A stretch of DNA of 64,000 nucleotides from Selaginella tamariscina (GCA_003024785.1 PUQB01000517.1:62001-126000), one strand, 5' to 3'. Positions 36,036 through 49,172 are shown, counted from the first letter of the stretch. Program-made: numbers and translations. Notes: generated by a model not told the origin, from the letters alone.

Positions 36036-36502
36036 AGTAGTAGTAGGAAATATCCTGTGTACAGGAAAAATCCTATGGCAGTAGGAAAAATCCTACAGGG
36101 TAGGATGGATCCTACGGTTGCAGGAGGCAGACAGTTATGAGGGTTGGAGGAGGACAGGATTCGGTTAGGGCAAGTAAGGGCAAGGAAGGCAAGGAAGAGA
36201 GAGACTATGAAGGGTATGGAGAGCAATGCATGAGAGAGAGAGTATCTTAGGGAGAGAAGTAAGTCTCCACACTTGCTAACTCTTTGTATTCATATAGTAA
36301 TGCAAGTGCATATTTATGGGGTATTATGAATGCTTATACATGGCAATGGCCAAAGCAAAATCCTATCCTTGACCTTAGAGACGAGATAAGTGTATATCTA
36401 TAGAGCTCTCTATTGGACGAAATCCCTACACTTTAACTTGCAAAGCTTTTCCTGCGCTGTGAACAGTGTTTTCTGCACACAGGAAAGTTTTGTATGTTAA
36501 CA
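36036..36502 (-). repeat. Putative LTR of a different type
   Basis: Read on the minus strand it starts TGTTAACATAC directly after AGCTAGGGGCCG, a purine-rich tract. It contains a CCATAAATATG TATA-like element and CTCTCTCTC tracts, as an LTR promoter would. It lies where the 3' LTR of the minus-strand chromovirus should be, but differs from that element's other LTR (49173-50138). The left edge abuts the neighbouring LTR, so its own terminus is uncertain. Confidence 0.45.
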
Positions 36503-38954
36503 CGGCCCCTAGCTTAATAAGAAATAAGTTCACTTTATTTCTCATCATCATTACTAACAGTTTGAGACCTTGCCTTAAACTCCTTCACTATCTCCATCAC
36601 ATTATGTAGATTATCCAATGGTTCCCATGTCAACTCGCTTGCTGGGTAACCCTTCCACTTAACAAGATATTCTCGTTTACGTTTCCGCGTCCCTCGGCAT
36701 TTAATATCCTTTGCATCCAAAATCAACTCAACTTCAAACTCCTTTGTATCGCCGATCAACTCAGGAAGTGAACGTAAGTTTTTATATCTCTACGGATGTT
36801 TCTCATCCTTGTGGAATGGCTTGAGTAAATTGACATGAAACACATTGTGTATTGTTCCCAACTCCAGAGGAAGATCTCACTCATAAACCACTTTCCCTAC
36901 TTGCTTCACCACCTTGTATGGACCTATGTAGTGCGATAGAAACTTCCTCAAAAGAGTCGTCAGAACCTTCAGGTTTTGGTACTCAACAATACCATATCCC
37001 CAACCTGATACTTTACATCCCGCCGATGCTTATCGTACTATTGACGATACCTTTCTTGTGCTGCAGCCATTGCTTGACGAGCAGCTTCCCATGTCCGATA
37101 CAATTGTCCCGTGAACTCTGCTACAGATGGAACTCGATTGCTATCGTCTTTCAGTAACACCATACTCTGAGGAATACCACCCTTATTCCCAGTTAACACT
37201 TCCATCGGGCTACATCCGATTGCAGTGTGTCGAGTTATTATAACATATCTCAGCCATATCCAAGTGTTCAACCCAATCAAGTTGATCACCTTGAACATAA
37301 CATTTGAGATAGTCCTCGACTTGTCGATTCACTCTCTCCGTTTGACCATCTGTTTGCGGATGGTAAGCCGTACTGAACTTCAGCATTGTACCAAACTGAT
37401 TAAACAATGTCCCCCAAAACTTCCCAATAAATCGAGGATCTCAATTTGAGATCATGGTTTCCAGTAGTCCGCGCACTCTTACGACCTCGTGGAAGAACCA
37501 CTTTGCTACTTGTTTTGCATTCACTGTCTCTATAGTTGGAACAAAATGAGCAACCTTTGAAAACCGATCGACTACCACCATGAGCGCATTAAAACCACAA
37601 GATTTTGGCAATCCCATGATAAAGTCCAAAGTAACACTTTGAAATGGCCGCTCTGGAATCGGTATACACTGTAACTTCCCAGTTCATTTTGGCGATCAAC
37701 TCTTTACTTGTTGACATGTGGGGCATGTCTTGACATACTTGGCAACATCATCTATCATACCCGGCCAATAGAATCCCTGTTTCAACAAAGTCAATGTCTT
37801 ATGCCTCTTCCACCATGTCCTGCCAAAGGAACGTCGTGATGCTCTCTTAACAACCTCTCCCTCCATGTCCCTTCTGGAACATAGAGTCTCTTTTCTTTAT
37901 AATAAAGAACTCCATCTCGTACCGTAAAATGACGTCTATTTAAGTGCATCCATTCGACTTTCTATTCCCGCTGGAATATTATCATCTTTTCGTAATTGAT
38001 GAACTTGTTTCCTCTTTGCTACCAGGCTCAAAGCCTCCTTAGCAAACTCGTCCTGAGGATACGCCGTCACAAATTCATCCACCAAAATTGACACGGGTGC
38101 TGACATAATCCGAAGATGGCCTTTCCTACTGAGTGCATCAGCTATCACATTATCCTTTCCCGCTCTATGTTTGATTTCATGCTGAAATCGTGCCAACTTT
38201 TGTTGCCATCTAGCATACTTCGGCGATAGCTTCGGCTGCGTTTCAAAATACCTTAGAGTTACACTAGCTGTCCAAACCACAGTGCCATGACTTGGAAGAC
38301 AATACTCCAAGGAAGCAACAATAGCATACATCTCCTTTTCATGAGTAGGCCATCGAGTTTGCGTGGCATCTAACTTCTTCGAGAAAAAAGGACATTGGAT
38401 ATCCTTTCTGTTGCAATACACCACTAATTGCAAAGTCAAAAGCATCACATTCTACTTCAAAGGGATCTTCAAAGATGGGCAATTGCAAAACTGGCTCAGA
38501 AGAGATAGCCTCTTTGAGTTTGACGAACGCACGTTGGCACTCTAGAGTCCAATGCCATGGACAGGGTATTACCGAAGATTCATAAAGGGTTACTCAGAAA
38601 TAGCGGCCCCATTGACAGATCTTACGAAAAACAGACCAAGAAATGATCTAGCTTCATACACATCTTTTAAAGTCATCCACTCGATAATAGCTTGAATTTT
38701 CTTTGGATCCATGGCAACCTTCCCACCTAAGATCAAGTGTCCCAAGAAATCTATCTTGGTTTGACCAAATGCACACTTGCTTTCTTTAGCATATAACTGG
38801 TTCTCTCTCAACCTCTGAAACACTTTTCTAAGTGTTCCACATGTTCCTCAATTGTCAAACTAAAATCAGAATGTCATCAATATACACCACTACGAACTCG
38901 TCTAGATAGTCTCTAAACACATCATCCATCATTGTACAAAAAGTTGCTGGAGCA
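36503..38954 (-). pseudogene. Minus-strand chromovirus, pol 3' half (RT to chromodomain)
   Basis: This is the left part of an element split by the insertion at 38960. From right to left: RT thumb with FGQTKIDFLGHL (38823-38590), RNase H (38448-37936), and an integrase zinc finger and core (37860-37200) with MDFIMGLPKSCGFNALMVVV and a STAYHPQTDGQTERVN-type segment. A chromodomain at 36759-36535 contains REYLVKWKGYPASELTWEPL. The chromodomain would direct integration by binding modified histone H3. Several frameshifts interrupt the frame. Confidence 0.8.
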
Positions 38955-38959
38955 TTGCA
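38955..38959. repeat. Left 5-bp target duplication TTGCA
   Basis: TTGCA precedes the 5' LTR and recurs at 46261-46265 after the 3' LTR. Joining the flanks across it restores the reverse transcriptase reading of the interrupted host element, which proves the insertion. Confidence 0.9.
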
Positions 38960-39927
38960 TGTCATAGTTTTTACTATGACTCGACCCTTTACTTTGGGGT
39001 TTGACTGTTGTTACTTACTGAGTTGTGTGACGAACCCTAGATGTAGTAGAAAACATGCCCGTTTAGTGCACTTGGGTATCTAGTGATGGTCCGGCCGGGT
39101 GTCATTAGGTATTTGCAGGAAACTCTAGGCGAAGCTAGAACTTACCTTCTAGAAACTCTCCCCCGTTTTGACGTTCCAGGTTAGGGTTCTTTGCAAATTA
39201 TAGCTTGTCAAAATAAGGGTTAGGGACACCCCTAGGGTTGACCTAACCCTAGGGTTGCCCTAACCCCACGTCCTAAACCCCCCTCCTAGGGGTTAGGTTT
39301 AGGATTAGGTTAGGACAACCATTTTCTCTAAGGGCCGGCATTTCCGTGCCAGCCCACTTACTCACTTAGGTAAACAAGGGGGGGGTCCGTCACATAAATA
39401 AGGTAGAGTATATGTAGTGAGGCTTCCTGGGTTCAAGAGAGAGCTCATTAACCTCCTACCGGTGCAAGCTAAGCTTGTGTCGTCAAGGTGCAACCCTCCG
39501 TTGTGCCGCCCAAACTTCCACACGACAGGGTACAACCCACCCTAGGGTTAGGCTATCCTTATAGTTGGCAGGATCTTACCTTTGAGATAGGGGCACGTCA
39601 CTTCCAAGGAGTTAGTCAGATTCCTTGGTCCGAAAACCTTAAAGACATTGCCCGAATTCACGTTCCGCAAAACTAATGGTTGAGGCCTTGCTCCGGCCGC
39701 CTTAACCACACCAAGCTAGGAACGACACCTAAAGCTCGGCTAGTCCGTGTATCCTGATTCACAAGGTGAGTCTCGTTTGTGGACTTAGTCAGCTAGGGGT
39801 TTGACTTCCTAAGGCTTGGGTTCCTAATACGGGTTACTTTACCAGGTTCTGTGGGGTTTCCAGAGAGCGAATTCCAGGGTTGCCACCTGGCAAGCCACCT
39901 TTGTGGCACCAGGTAAAAACTCTGACA
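38960..39927 (+). repeat. 5' LTR of the full-length chromovirus
   Basis: Begins TGTCATAG and ends CTCTGACA. It carries several CCTAACCCTAGGG words and a G-run near 39378. The start is followed within 13 bases by its own inverted copy (TGTCATAG..CTATGAC), a short terminal hairpin. Confidence 0.9.
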
Positions 39928-39929
39928 AT

Positions 39930-39941
39930 TGGTATCGGAGC
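39930..39941 (+). promoter_or_regulatory. Primer-binding site for initiator tRNA-Met
   Basis: TGGTATCGGAGC starts two bases after the LTR and matches the tRNA-Met 3' end except one base (G for A), as in many plant gypsy elements. Confidence 0.85.
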
Positions 39942-40231
39942 AAGTTCTCTGCGGTCAGTAGGACTGCTTTAAGTCGTAGGGTGTTTCAATGTTTAGATAA
40001 CTCTAAATTCTTGATATACTCTATTGCTTTCGGTTGACATGTCTGTATTCTGCGCAGAGAGTTGATCCGGTGAGTTGTCAAACTTCAGACAACACTTGCT
40101 CAGTGAGTCGGCGTGAGATTCTAGGTATGTTTGAAAGTCTTATGCTGGTTTAAGTTTATGTGTGTGGGGTGTCCAACTTGTGCAGGGTGTTTCCAATTTC
40201 ACATTGGGAATATTCCAAGCATATTCTTTGA

Positions 40232-43200
40232 GTGTTGACACTAGGGTTCAATACGATGAGCAAGAGAAAGAACCAAAGCCTGAGGCAGAGAGGGCTGTCG
40301 CAGAGGCTCAAAATGAGGAGATGGATGAGGCTGATCCAGGTCGACCCCCTAGAGTTAGACAACGACCTCGTTGGCGAGAAATTGATGGATGCTCTAAATG
40401 AACTTCGAGGGGATGTTTTGGGGTTGAACGACCAAATCGATAATGTTGCCGTTCGGATTCCGACGAATACTACAGTGCCAGATGTTCCGCAACCAGACAC
40501 GCGAAAAAAAAAGAAGAAGCATGACTCAGAGTCAGGTTCCTCTGAATCAGATTCTTCGACAGAAGAAGGTGGTAGAGGTCCCAGTAAATTCAAACCGGTA
40601 AAGCCTTCGAATTTCATGGGTTCAAAGGATTACAAGGTTTTGGATGACTAGTTGTATGATATGGAAAGCTATTTTGAGGCTGCTTCCGTGAGAAAGACTG
40701 AAAAGGTTGCATGTGCCAAGCAGTTTCTTAAAGAAGAAGCTAAGACTTGGTGGCGAATTGTTGAAGGTGAACGTGGATACCAAAACAGCTGGAAGCACAT
40801 GAAAAAGGAGATCAAAAAGCAGTATATGCCGGATGATCTCGGTTTGCGATTGCCTGCTGACCTGGCACTTTGTCAACAGGTTCGGGGAAGTCGAATGGAC
40901 CACGTCTATCGATTCGAAAGTGTACGGCGATTCGTGCCAATATGAGTGATGATGAAGCTCGAAGTTGCTTCATGGCTAGCTTGAATGAGAAGACGCTAAG
41001 AGAAATCTTAAGGTACAAGCCAACAAGCTATCGGGAATGTCAAGAGGCAGCTCAAAAGGTTGCTTATGGCATGTCGTTAGAAGACTTGTACAAAGGGGAG
41101 GAAGCAAAACCTAAACCAAGGAAGTTTCCTCCAAAGTCTGGGTTCAGAAGGTTTGATAGGCGACCAGATCAATCGCCATCAGTTCAAAGTGCAAGTCCCT
41201 TTGTCGGCAGTTCCAAGTTCTCGGACACATCAAGATCCACCGGATTTCGGAAACCATTGGCGTTACCACCTCCTCAGCAGGCCAAAGGATCGGCTCCAAA
41301 GTCTGCTCCCCCGCATTCCGCAGGCGGGGTTGTGAAATGTTATAATTGTAAAGAGTGTCAGGCACCCTCACAACAATCAGGACATTTCAAGGCGATGGTA
41401 GAAGAGGAAGTTGCTGAACCAGAAACGCTTGAAGATCCGGAAGATGAGTCAGAAGAGGTAATGTTGTGCCAGACACAACCTGCCTTATTCGCTATTCAAG
41501 ACAAAACTGACCCTTTGCTATATTTGACAGGAAGGATACGAGGGGACCGACGAGTCCGAATGATGATCGATACTGGAGCAACATACAACTTCATATCGAC
41601 TAGTCTAGCTCATCGATTGAATTTGGATGTAATAAAGATGTGTGAAATAAAGATCAATTTTGGCAAAGGTTCTCAAAATACTAATAATATAGCAAGGGCA
41701 GTTCCTGTCCAAATCAAAGATTGGAAGGCTAAGCTAGACTTAGTTGTCTTGAATATGACGGGGTTTGACTTTGTTTTGGGTATGGAATGGTTCCATAAAC
41801 ATGTAATTGAAATGAGATTCCAGAGATAATTGAATCACGCTTGCAGCAGATAAAGAGGACATTAGAAAGACCACGCTCAAAATGGAAACACTAACTGATA
41901 AGGATTGGAATCCTATGTTCCTTACCTTAACTCAGTTGCGTAAGGCAGTTAGACATCGGGAACGTGTGTTTTTGCAATGGTTTTGGATATTGGTGAAGTC
42001 AAAATAGGAGATGGTCAAGAATCTGTTCCTGAACCTATTTTGGAAGTCTTGAACATGTTTAAGGATGTGTTGCCAGAAGACTTGCCGCCCGAATTACCTC
42101 CACGTCGAGCTGTGGATCACAGGATAGAGATTTTGCCAGGTTCGTCTCCACCGGCAAAGAGCCCCATATCGGTTGAATCCTCAAGAGTTAGTAGAATTGA
42201 AGAGACAGCTGACAGAATTGATTGGTCGAGGACACATTCGACCTAGTCGATCACCGTATGGTGCACCTATCTTGTTTGTAATGAAAAAGGATGGTACGAT
42301 GCGAATGTGTGTGGACTATCGAGCACTGAACGCGATAACTATCAAAATAAGTATCCTCTTCCACGAGTGGACGACTTATTTGATAGGCTATCGAAAGCAA
42401 AGTATTTTCAAGAATAGACTTGAGATCTGGGTACCATCAGATTCGGGTAGCAGAGAATGACATTGAGAAGACCGCTTTTCGAACGCGTTATGGATCATTT
42501 GAGTTTCTAGTCTTGCCATTCGGGTTGTGCAATGCTCCAGCAACTTTTTGCACAATGATGGATGATGTGTTTAGAGACTATCTAGACGAGTTCGTAGTGG
42601 TGTATATTGATGACATTCTGATTTTCAGTTCGACAATTGAGAACATGTGGAACACTTAGAAAAAGTGTTTCAGAGGTTGAGAGAGAACCAGTTGTATGCT
42701 AAAGAAAGCAAGTGCGCATTTGGTCAAACCAAGATAGATTTCTTGGGACACTTGATCTCAGGTGGGGAGGTTGCCATGGACCCAAAGAAAATTCAAGCTA
42801 TTACTGAGTGGATGACTTAAAAGATGTGCATGAAGTTAGATCATTTCTTGGTCTGACAGGGTATTACCGAAGATTCATAAAGGGTTACTCGGAAATAGCG
42901 GCCCCATTGACAGATCTTACGAAAAATTCCATGGCATTGGACTCCAGAGTGCCAACGTGTTTCGTCAAACTCAAAGAGGCTATCTCTTCTGAGCCAGTTT
43001 TGCAGTTGCCCATCTTTGAAGATCCCTTTGAAGTAGAATGTGACGCTTCCGACTTTGCAATTGGTGGTGTATTGCAACAGAAAGGACATCCAGTGTCCTT
43101 TTTCTCGAAAAGTTAGATGCCGCGCAAACTCGATGGCCTACTCACGAAAAGGAGATGTATGCTATTGTTGCTTCCTTGGAGTATTGGCGTCATTATCTTC

Positions 43201-44910
43201 CAAGTCATGGCACTGTGGTTTGGACAGATAGTGTAACTCTAAGGTATTTTGAAACGCAGCCGAAGCTATCGCCGAAGTATGCTAGATGGCAGCAGAAGTT
43301 GGCACGATTTCAGCCTGAAATCAACATAAAGGGGGAAAGGACAATGTGGTAGCTGATGCACTCAGTAGAAAGGGTCATCTTCGATTATGTCAGCACCCAT
43401 GTCAACTTTGGTGGATGAATTTGTGACGGCGTATCCTCAGGACAAGTTTGCTAAAGGAGGCTTTGAGCCTGGTGGCAAAGAGGAAACAAGTTCATCAATT
43501 ACGAAGAGATGGTAATATTCCAGCAGGAATAGAAAGTCGAATGGATGCACTCAAACAGGCCATTTTGCGTACGAGATGGAGTTCTTTATTATAAAGAAAA
43601 GAGACTCTATGTTCCAGAAGGGACATGGAGGGAGAGGCTGTTAAGAGAGCATCACGATGTTCCTTTGGCAGGACATGGTGGAAGGCATAAGACGTTGGCT
43701 TTGTTGAAACAGGGATTCTATTGGCTATGATAGATGATGTTGCCAAGTATGTCAAGACATGCCCCACATGTCAACAAGTAAAGAGCCGATCGCAAAAACG
43801 AGCTGGGAAGTTGCAGTGATACCGATTCCGAGCGGCCATTTCAAAGTGTTACTTTGGACTTTATCATGGGATTGCCAAAATCTTGTGGTTTTAATGCGCT
43901 CATGGTGGTAGTCGATCGGTTTTCAAAGGTTGCTCATTTCATTCCAACTGTAGAGACAGTGAATGCAATTCAAGCAGCGAAGTTGTTCTTCCACGAAGTC
44001 ATAAGAGTGCGCAGGCTACCGGAAATGATGATCTCAGATCGGGATCCTCGATTTACGGGCAAGTTTTGGGGAACGTTGTTTAAGCAGTTTGGTACGATGC
44101 TCAAGTTCAGTACAGCCTACCATCCGCAAACAGATGGTCAAACGAGAGTGAACCGACAAGTCGAGGACTATCTCAGATGCTATGTTCAAGGTGATCAACT
44201 TGATTGGGCTGAACACTTGATATGGTGAGATATGTTACAATAACTCGATACACACTGCAATCGATGTAGCCCGATGGAAGTGTTAACTGGGAATAAGGGT
44301 GGTATTCCTCAGAGTATGGTGTTACCGAAAGACGATAGCAATCGAGTTCCATCTGTAGCAGAGTTCACGGGACAATTGTATCGAACATGGGAAGCTGCTC
44401 GTCAAGCGAATGGCTGCAGCTCAGGAAAGGTATCGTCAACAGTACGATTAAACATCGCGGGATGTAGAGTATCAGGTTGGGGATATGGTATTGTTGAGTA
44501 CCAAAAACCTGAAGGTTCCAACGACTCTTTCGAGGAAGTTTCTATCGCACTACATAGGTCCATACAAGGTGGTGAAGCAAGTAGGGAAAGTGGCTTATGG
44601 TTAGATCTTCCTCCAGAGTTGGGAACAATACACAATGTGTTTCATGTCAATTTGCTCGAGCCATTCCACAAGGATGAGAAACATCCACATAGATATCATA
44701 GTTTACGTCCGCCTCCAGAGTTAGTTGGTGAGGAGAAAGAATTTGAAGTTGAGGCGATATTAAAGAGGAAACATTCATGGACGCGAAAACGTAAACGTGA
44801 ATATCTTGTTAAGTGGAAAGGGTTACCCGGCATGCGAGTCGACATGGGAACCATTGGAGATCTGCAGAACGCGATGGAGTAGTGAATGAGTTTGAGGCGA
44901 GGTCTCAAAC
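40232..44910 (+). pseudogene. Chromovirus gag-pol, interrupted
   Basis: Gag spans about 40232-41370, with a KKKKKH acidic/basic segment and a CYNCKE knuckle remnant. Protease has DTGA at 41569-41580. RT spans about 42080-42800, with YIDD at 42603-42614. RNase H lies at about 42960-43400. The integrase zinc finger and core lie at about 43545-44230, including MDFIMGLPKSCGFNALMVVV and ISDRDPRF. The chromodomain lies at about 44740-44880 with REYLVKWKG. A TAG at 40651 truncates gag where the minus-strand relative has a tryptophan codon. At least eight frame changes occur in pol. It cannot make a full polyprotein as assembled. All domains are otherwise present and in the usual order. Confidence 0.85.
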
Positions 44911-45289
44911 TAATTAAGAAATAAAGTTATTTCTTATTAACCAAGGGGCCGACAAACAACCTAACTAGAGGCCTCCAATATAAATTCTAGTTAACTTAAA
45001 GAAATTAACTAACTTGTTGTCTGTGTCGGGTGACAGACTTTGCAGACGTGCAAAAGGTCTCCAAATGACTTCTTGTCGCAGGTGGTGCCTCCGGCAGCTG
45101 GTTCTCGACTCAGTGAACGACGGTTCTGAAGTACTTGGCTTCGCGTAATGCAAGGGGGGTAATAAAACTTGTGAACTTTTGCTGACTCCGCATAGAGTGA
45201 TTATGTTAGTTTTAGTTAATTTTTCCTAACTATCTAGTCTTGGAGTTAGACGTCAACGAGGACGTTGACATTTTCAAAGGCGGGGAGTG

Positions 45290-46260
45290 TGTCATAGTTT
45301 TTACTATGACTCGACCCTTTACTTTGGGGTTTGACTGTTGTTACTACCGAGTTGTGTGACGAACCCTAGATGTAGTAGGAAACAGGCCCGTTTAGTGCAC
45401 TTGGGTATCTAGTGATGGTCCGGCCGGTGTCATTAGGTATTTGCAGGAAACTCTAGGCGAAGCTAGAACTTACCTTCTAGAAACTCTCCCCCGTTTGACG
45501 TTCAGGTTAGGTTCTTTAAATATAGCTTGTCAAAAAAGGGTTAGGGACACCCTAGGGTTGACCTAACCCTAGGGTTGCCCTAACCCCACGCCCTAATACC
45601 CCCCCCTAGGGGTTAGGTTTAGGGTTAGGTTAGGACAACCATTTTCTCTAAGGGCTGGCATTTCCGTGCCAGCCCACTTACTCATTTAGGTAAACAGGGG
45701 GGGGGGGGTCCGTCACATAAATAAGGTAGAGTATATGTAGTGAGGCTTCCTGGGTTCAAAAGAGAGCTCGTTAACCTCCTACCGGTGCAAGCTAAGCTTG
45801 TGTCGTCAAGGTGCAACCCTCGTTGTGCCGCCCAAACTTCCACACGACAGGGGTACAACCCACCCTAGGGTTAGACTATCCTTATCGTTGGCAGGATCTT
45901 GCCTTTGAGATAGGGGCACGTCACTTCCAAGGAGTTAGTCAGATTCCTTGGTCCGAAAACCTGCCGCAAGCTCAAAGACATTGCCCGAGTTCACGTTCCG
46001 CAAACTAGTGGTTGAGGCCTTGCTCCGGCCGCCTCAACCACGCCAAGCTAGGAACGACACCTAAAGCTCGGCTAGTCCGTGTATCCTGATTCACAAGGTG
46101 AGTCTCGTTTGTGGACTTAGTCAGCTAGGGTTTGAGTTCCTAAGGCTTGGGTTCCTAATACGGGTTACTTTACCAGTTCCGTGGGGTTTCCAAGAGAGGG
46201 GATTCCAGGGTTGGCACCTGGCAAGCCGCCTTTGTGGCACCAGGTAAAAAAACTCTGACA
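45290..46260 (+). repeat. 3' LTR of the full-length chromovirus
   Basis: It matches the 5' LTR over its full length, beginning TGTCATAG after the polypurine tract. It contains a G-run near 45697 and ends CTCTGACA, then TTGCA. Confidence 0.9.
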
Positions 46261-46265
46261 TTGCA

Positions 46266-49158
46266 CAACCCGAATGGCAAGACTAAAAACTCAAATGATC
46301 CATAACGCGTTCGAAAAGTGGTCTTCTCAATGTCATTCTCTGCTACCCGAATCTGATGGTACCCTAATCTCAAGTCTATTCTTAAAAAATACATTGCTTT
46401 CGATAGTCTATCAAATAAGTTGTCCACTCGTGAAAGAGCATAAATTGACAAAATTGACTTAAACCATGACCTAGACCACTAAAAAAACCATAATGGCTTA
46501 AATAAAAAAATTTAACTCAATATATATAATGATTTTTGATGATCTTCAATTATATAAAATACATAAATTAAATTTTATATTCTTTAATATTATGAATATA
46601 TAGTATTAATTTATTAATATATATATTAATATATATATTTAACCCTAAATTTTGGTTTTACTATTCATGAATAGTGAAACCATGGTTTAAAATCAATTTT
46701 GACAATTGTTGTGGAAAGGATACTTATTTTTGATAGTTATCGCGTTTAGCGCTCAATAGTCCACATACATTCGCATCGTACCATCCTTTTTCATTACAAA
46801 CAAGATAGGTGCACCATACAGCAATCGACTAGGTCGAATGTGTCCTCAACCAATCAATTCTGTTAGTTGTCTCTTCAATTCTACTAACTCTTGAGGATTC
46901 AACCGATATGGGGCTCTTGCCGGTGGAGACAAACCTGGCAAAATTTCTATCTTGTGGTCCACAACTCGACGTGGAGGTAACTCGGGTGGCAAGTCTTTCG
47001 GCAACATGTCCTTAAACATGTTCAGGACTTCCAAAATAGGTTCGGGAACTGATCCTTGACCATCTCCTGTTTTGACTTCACCAGTATCCAAAACCATTGC
47101 AAGAAACACACATTCCCGATGCCTAACTGCCTTATGCAACTGAGTTAAGGTAAGGAACATAGGATTCCAATCCTTATCAGTTAGCGTTTCCATTTTTGAG
47201 CGTGGTCTTTTTAATGTCCTTTTTATTTGCTGCAAGTGTGATTCAATTATTTCCAGAACCCCTCATTTCAATTACATGTTTATGGAACCATTCCATACCC
47301 AAAACAGAGTCAAACCCCATCATATTCAAGATAACTAAGTCTAGCTTAGCCTTTCAATCTTTGATTTGGACAGGAACTGCCCTTGCTATATTATTAGTAT
47401 TTTGAGAACCTTTGCCAAAATTGATCTTTATTTCACACATCTTTATTACATCCAAATTCAATTGACGAGCTAGACTAGTTGATATAAAGTTGTATGTTGC
47501 TTCAGTATTGATCATCATTCGGACTTGGCCCCTCGTATCCTTCTTGTCAAATATAGCAAAGGGTCAGTTTTGTCTTGAATAGCGAATAAGGTAGGTTGTG
47601 TCTGGCACAACATTACCTCCTCTGACTCATCTTCCGAATCTTCAAGCATTTCTAGTTCAGCAACTTTCTCTTCTACCATAGCCTTGAAATGACCCAATTG
47701 TTATGAGGGTGCCTGACATTCTTTAGCGAAATGACCAGGCTAGTTACAAATGTGACATGTACGAACCCCGCCTATGGATTGCGAGGGAGCAGACTTTGGA
47801 GCCGAGCCCTTGGCCTGCTGAGGAGGTGGTAACGCTAACGGCTTTCGAGATTCGATGGGTCTCGATGTATTCGAAAATTTGGAACTGCCGACGAAGAGAC
47901 TTGCACTTTGATTTGATGGTGACTGATTCGGTCGTCTATCAAATCTTCTAAACCCAGACTTTGGAGGAAAACTCCTCGGTTTAGGTTTCGCATCCTCCCC
48001 TTTGTACAAGTCCTCTAACAACATGCCATAAGCAACCTTTTGAGCTGCCTCTTGACATTCTCGATAGCTTGTTGGTTTGTACCTTAAGATTTCCCTTCGC
48101 GTCTTCTCATTCAAGGTAGCCATGAAGCAACTTCGAGCTTCATCATCACTCATATTTGGCACCAATTGCTATACACTCTCGAATCGATAAACGTGGTCCA
48201 TTGGACTTCCCCGAACTCCCTGTTGACAAAGTGCCAGGTCAACACGCAATCGCAAACCGAGATCATTCGACATATATTGCTTTTTGATCTCCTTTTTCAT
48301 GTGTTTCTAGATGTTTCGATATCCACGTTCACCTTCAACAATTCGCCACCAAGTCTTAGCTTCTTCTTTAAGAAATTGCTTGGCACATGCAACCTTTTCT
48401 ATCTTTCTCATGGAAGCAGCCTCGAAATAGCTTTCCATATCATACAACCAGTCATCCAAAACCTTGTAATCCTTTGAACCCATGAAATTCGAAGGCTTTA
48501 CCAGTTTGAATTTACTGGGACCTCTACCACCTACTTTCGTCGAAGAATCTGATTCAGAGGAACTTGACTCTGAGTCATGCTTCTTCTTCTTTTTCCATGT
48601 GTCTGGTTGCGGAACATCTGGCACTGCAGTATTCGTCAGAATTCGAACGGCAACATTATCAATTCGGTCGTTCATCCCAAAACATCCCCTCAAAGTTCGT
48701 TTAGGGCATCCATCATTATTTCTCGCCAACCAAGTCATTGTCTAACTCTAGGGGTCGACTTGAATCAGCCTCATCCATCTCCTCATTTTGAGCCTCTGCG
48801 ACAACCCTCTCTGCCTCAGGCTTTGGTTGCTTTCTTTTGCTCATCGTATTGAACCCTAGTGTCAACACTCAAAGAATATGCTTGGAATATTCCCAATGTG
48901 AAATTGGAAACACCCTGCACAGGTTGGACACCCACACACATAAGCTTAAACCAGCATAAGACTTTCAAACATACCTAGAATCTCATGCCGACTCACTGAG
49001 CAAGTGTTCTCTGAAGTTTGACAACTCACCGGATCAAACTCTCTGCGCAGAATACAGACATGTCAACCGAAAGCAATAGAGTATATCAAGAATTTAGAGT
49101 TATCTAAACATTGAAACACCCTACGACTTAAAGCAGTCCTACTGACCGCAGAGAACTT
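46266..49158 (-). pseudogene. Minus-strand chromovirus, gag to RT half
   Basis: This is the right part of the split host element, reading leftwards. Gag is 48738-48307 and 48165-47740 (QSPSNQSASL, QQAKGSAPKSAP). Protease lies at about 47700-47460, and the start of RT at 47235-46846 and 46451-46266. Gag is better preserved than in the nested copy. In the protease the catalytic DTGA is changed to NTEA (codons near 47505), which should abolish activity. A MITE interrupts RT at 46439-46710. Confidence 0.8.
46439..46710. mobile_element. MITE inserted in the chromovirus RT
   Basis: A 272-bp AT-rich insert interrupts sequence that is continuous in the sister element (around 42345-42375). Its ends are inverted repeats: AAATTGACAAAATTGACTTA on the left, and CAATTGTCAAAATTGATTTT read inward from the right, both followed by AAACCATG. 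Flanks GTGAAAGAG and GTGGAAAGG look like a diverged ~9-bp target duplication, which suggests a Mutator-type MITE. Confidence 0.75.
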
Positions 49159-49170
49159 GCTCCGATACCA
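49159..49170 (-). promoter_or_regulatory. Primer-binding site of the minus-strand chromovirus
   Basis: The minus strand reads TGGTATCGGAGC, identical to the site of the full-length element, directly inside the LTR. Confidence 0.85.
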
Positions 49171-49172
49171 AT

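Larger units (their letters stand above)
38960..46260 (+). mobile_element. Full-length Ty3/gypsy chromovirus
   Basis: The element is 7.3 kb and complete in structure: two LTRs of 968 and 971 bp, primer site, gag-pol with chromodomain, and polypurine tract AAAGGCGGGGAGTG (45276-45289). It has a TTGCA target duplication. It lies inside a relative on the opposite strand. The two LTRs differ by scattered substitutions and indels, so the insertion is not brand new. Confidence 0.9.
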
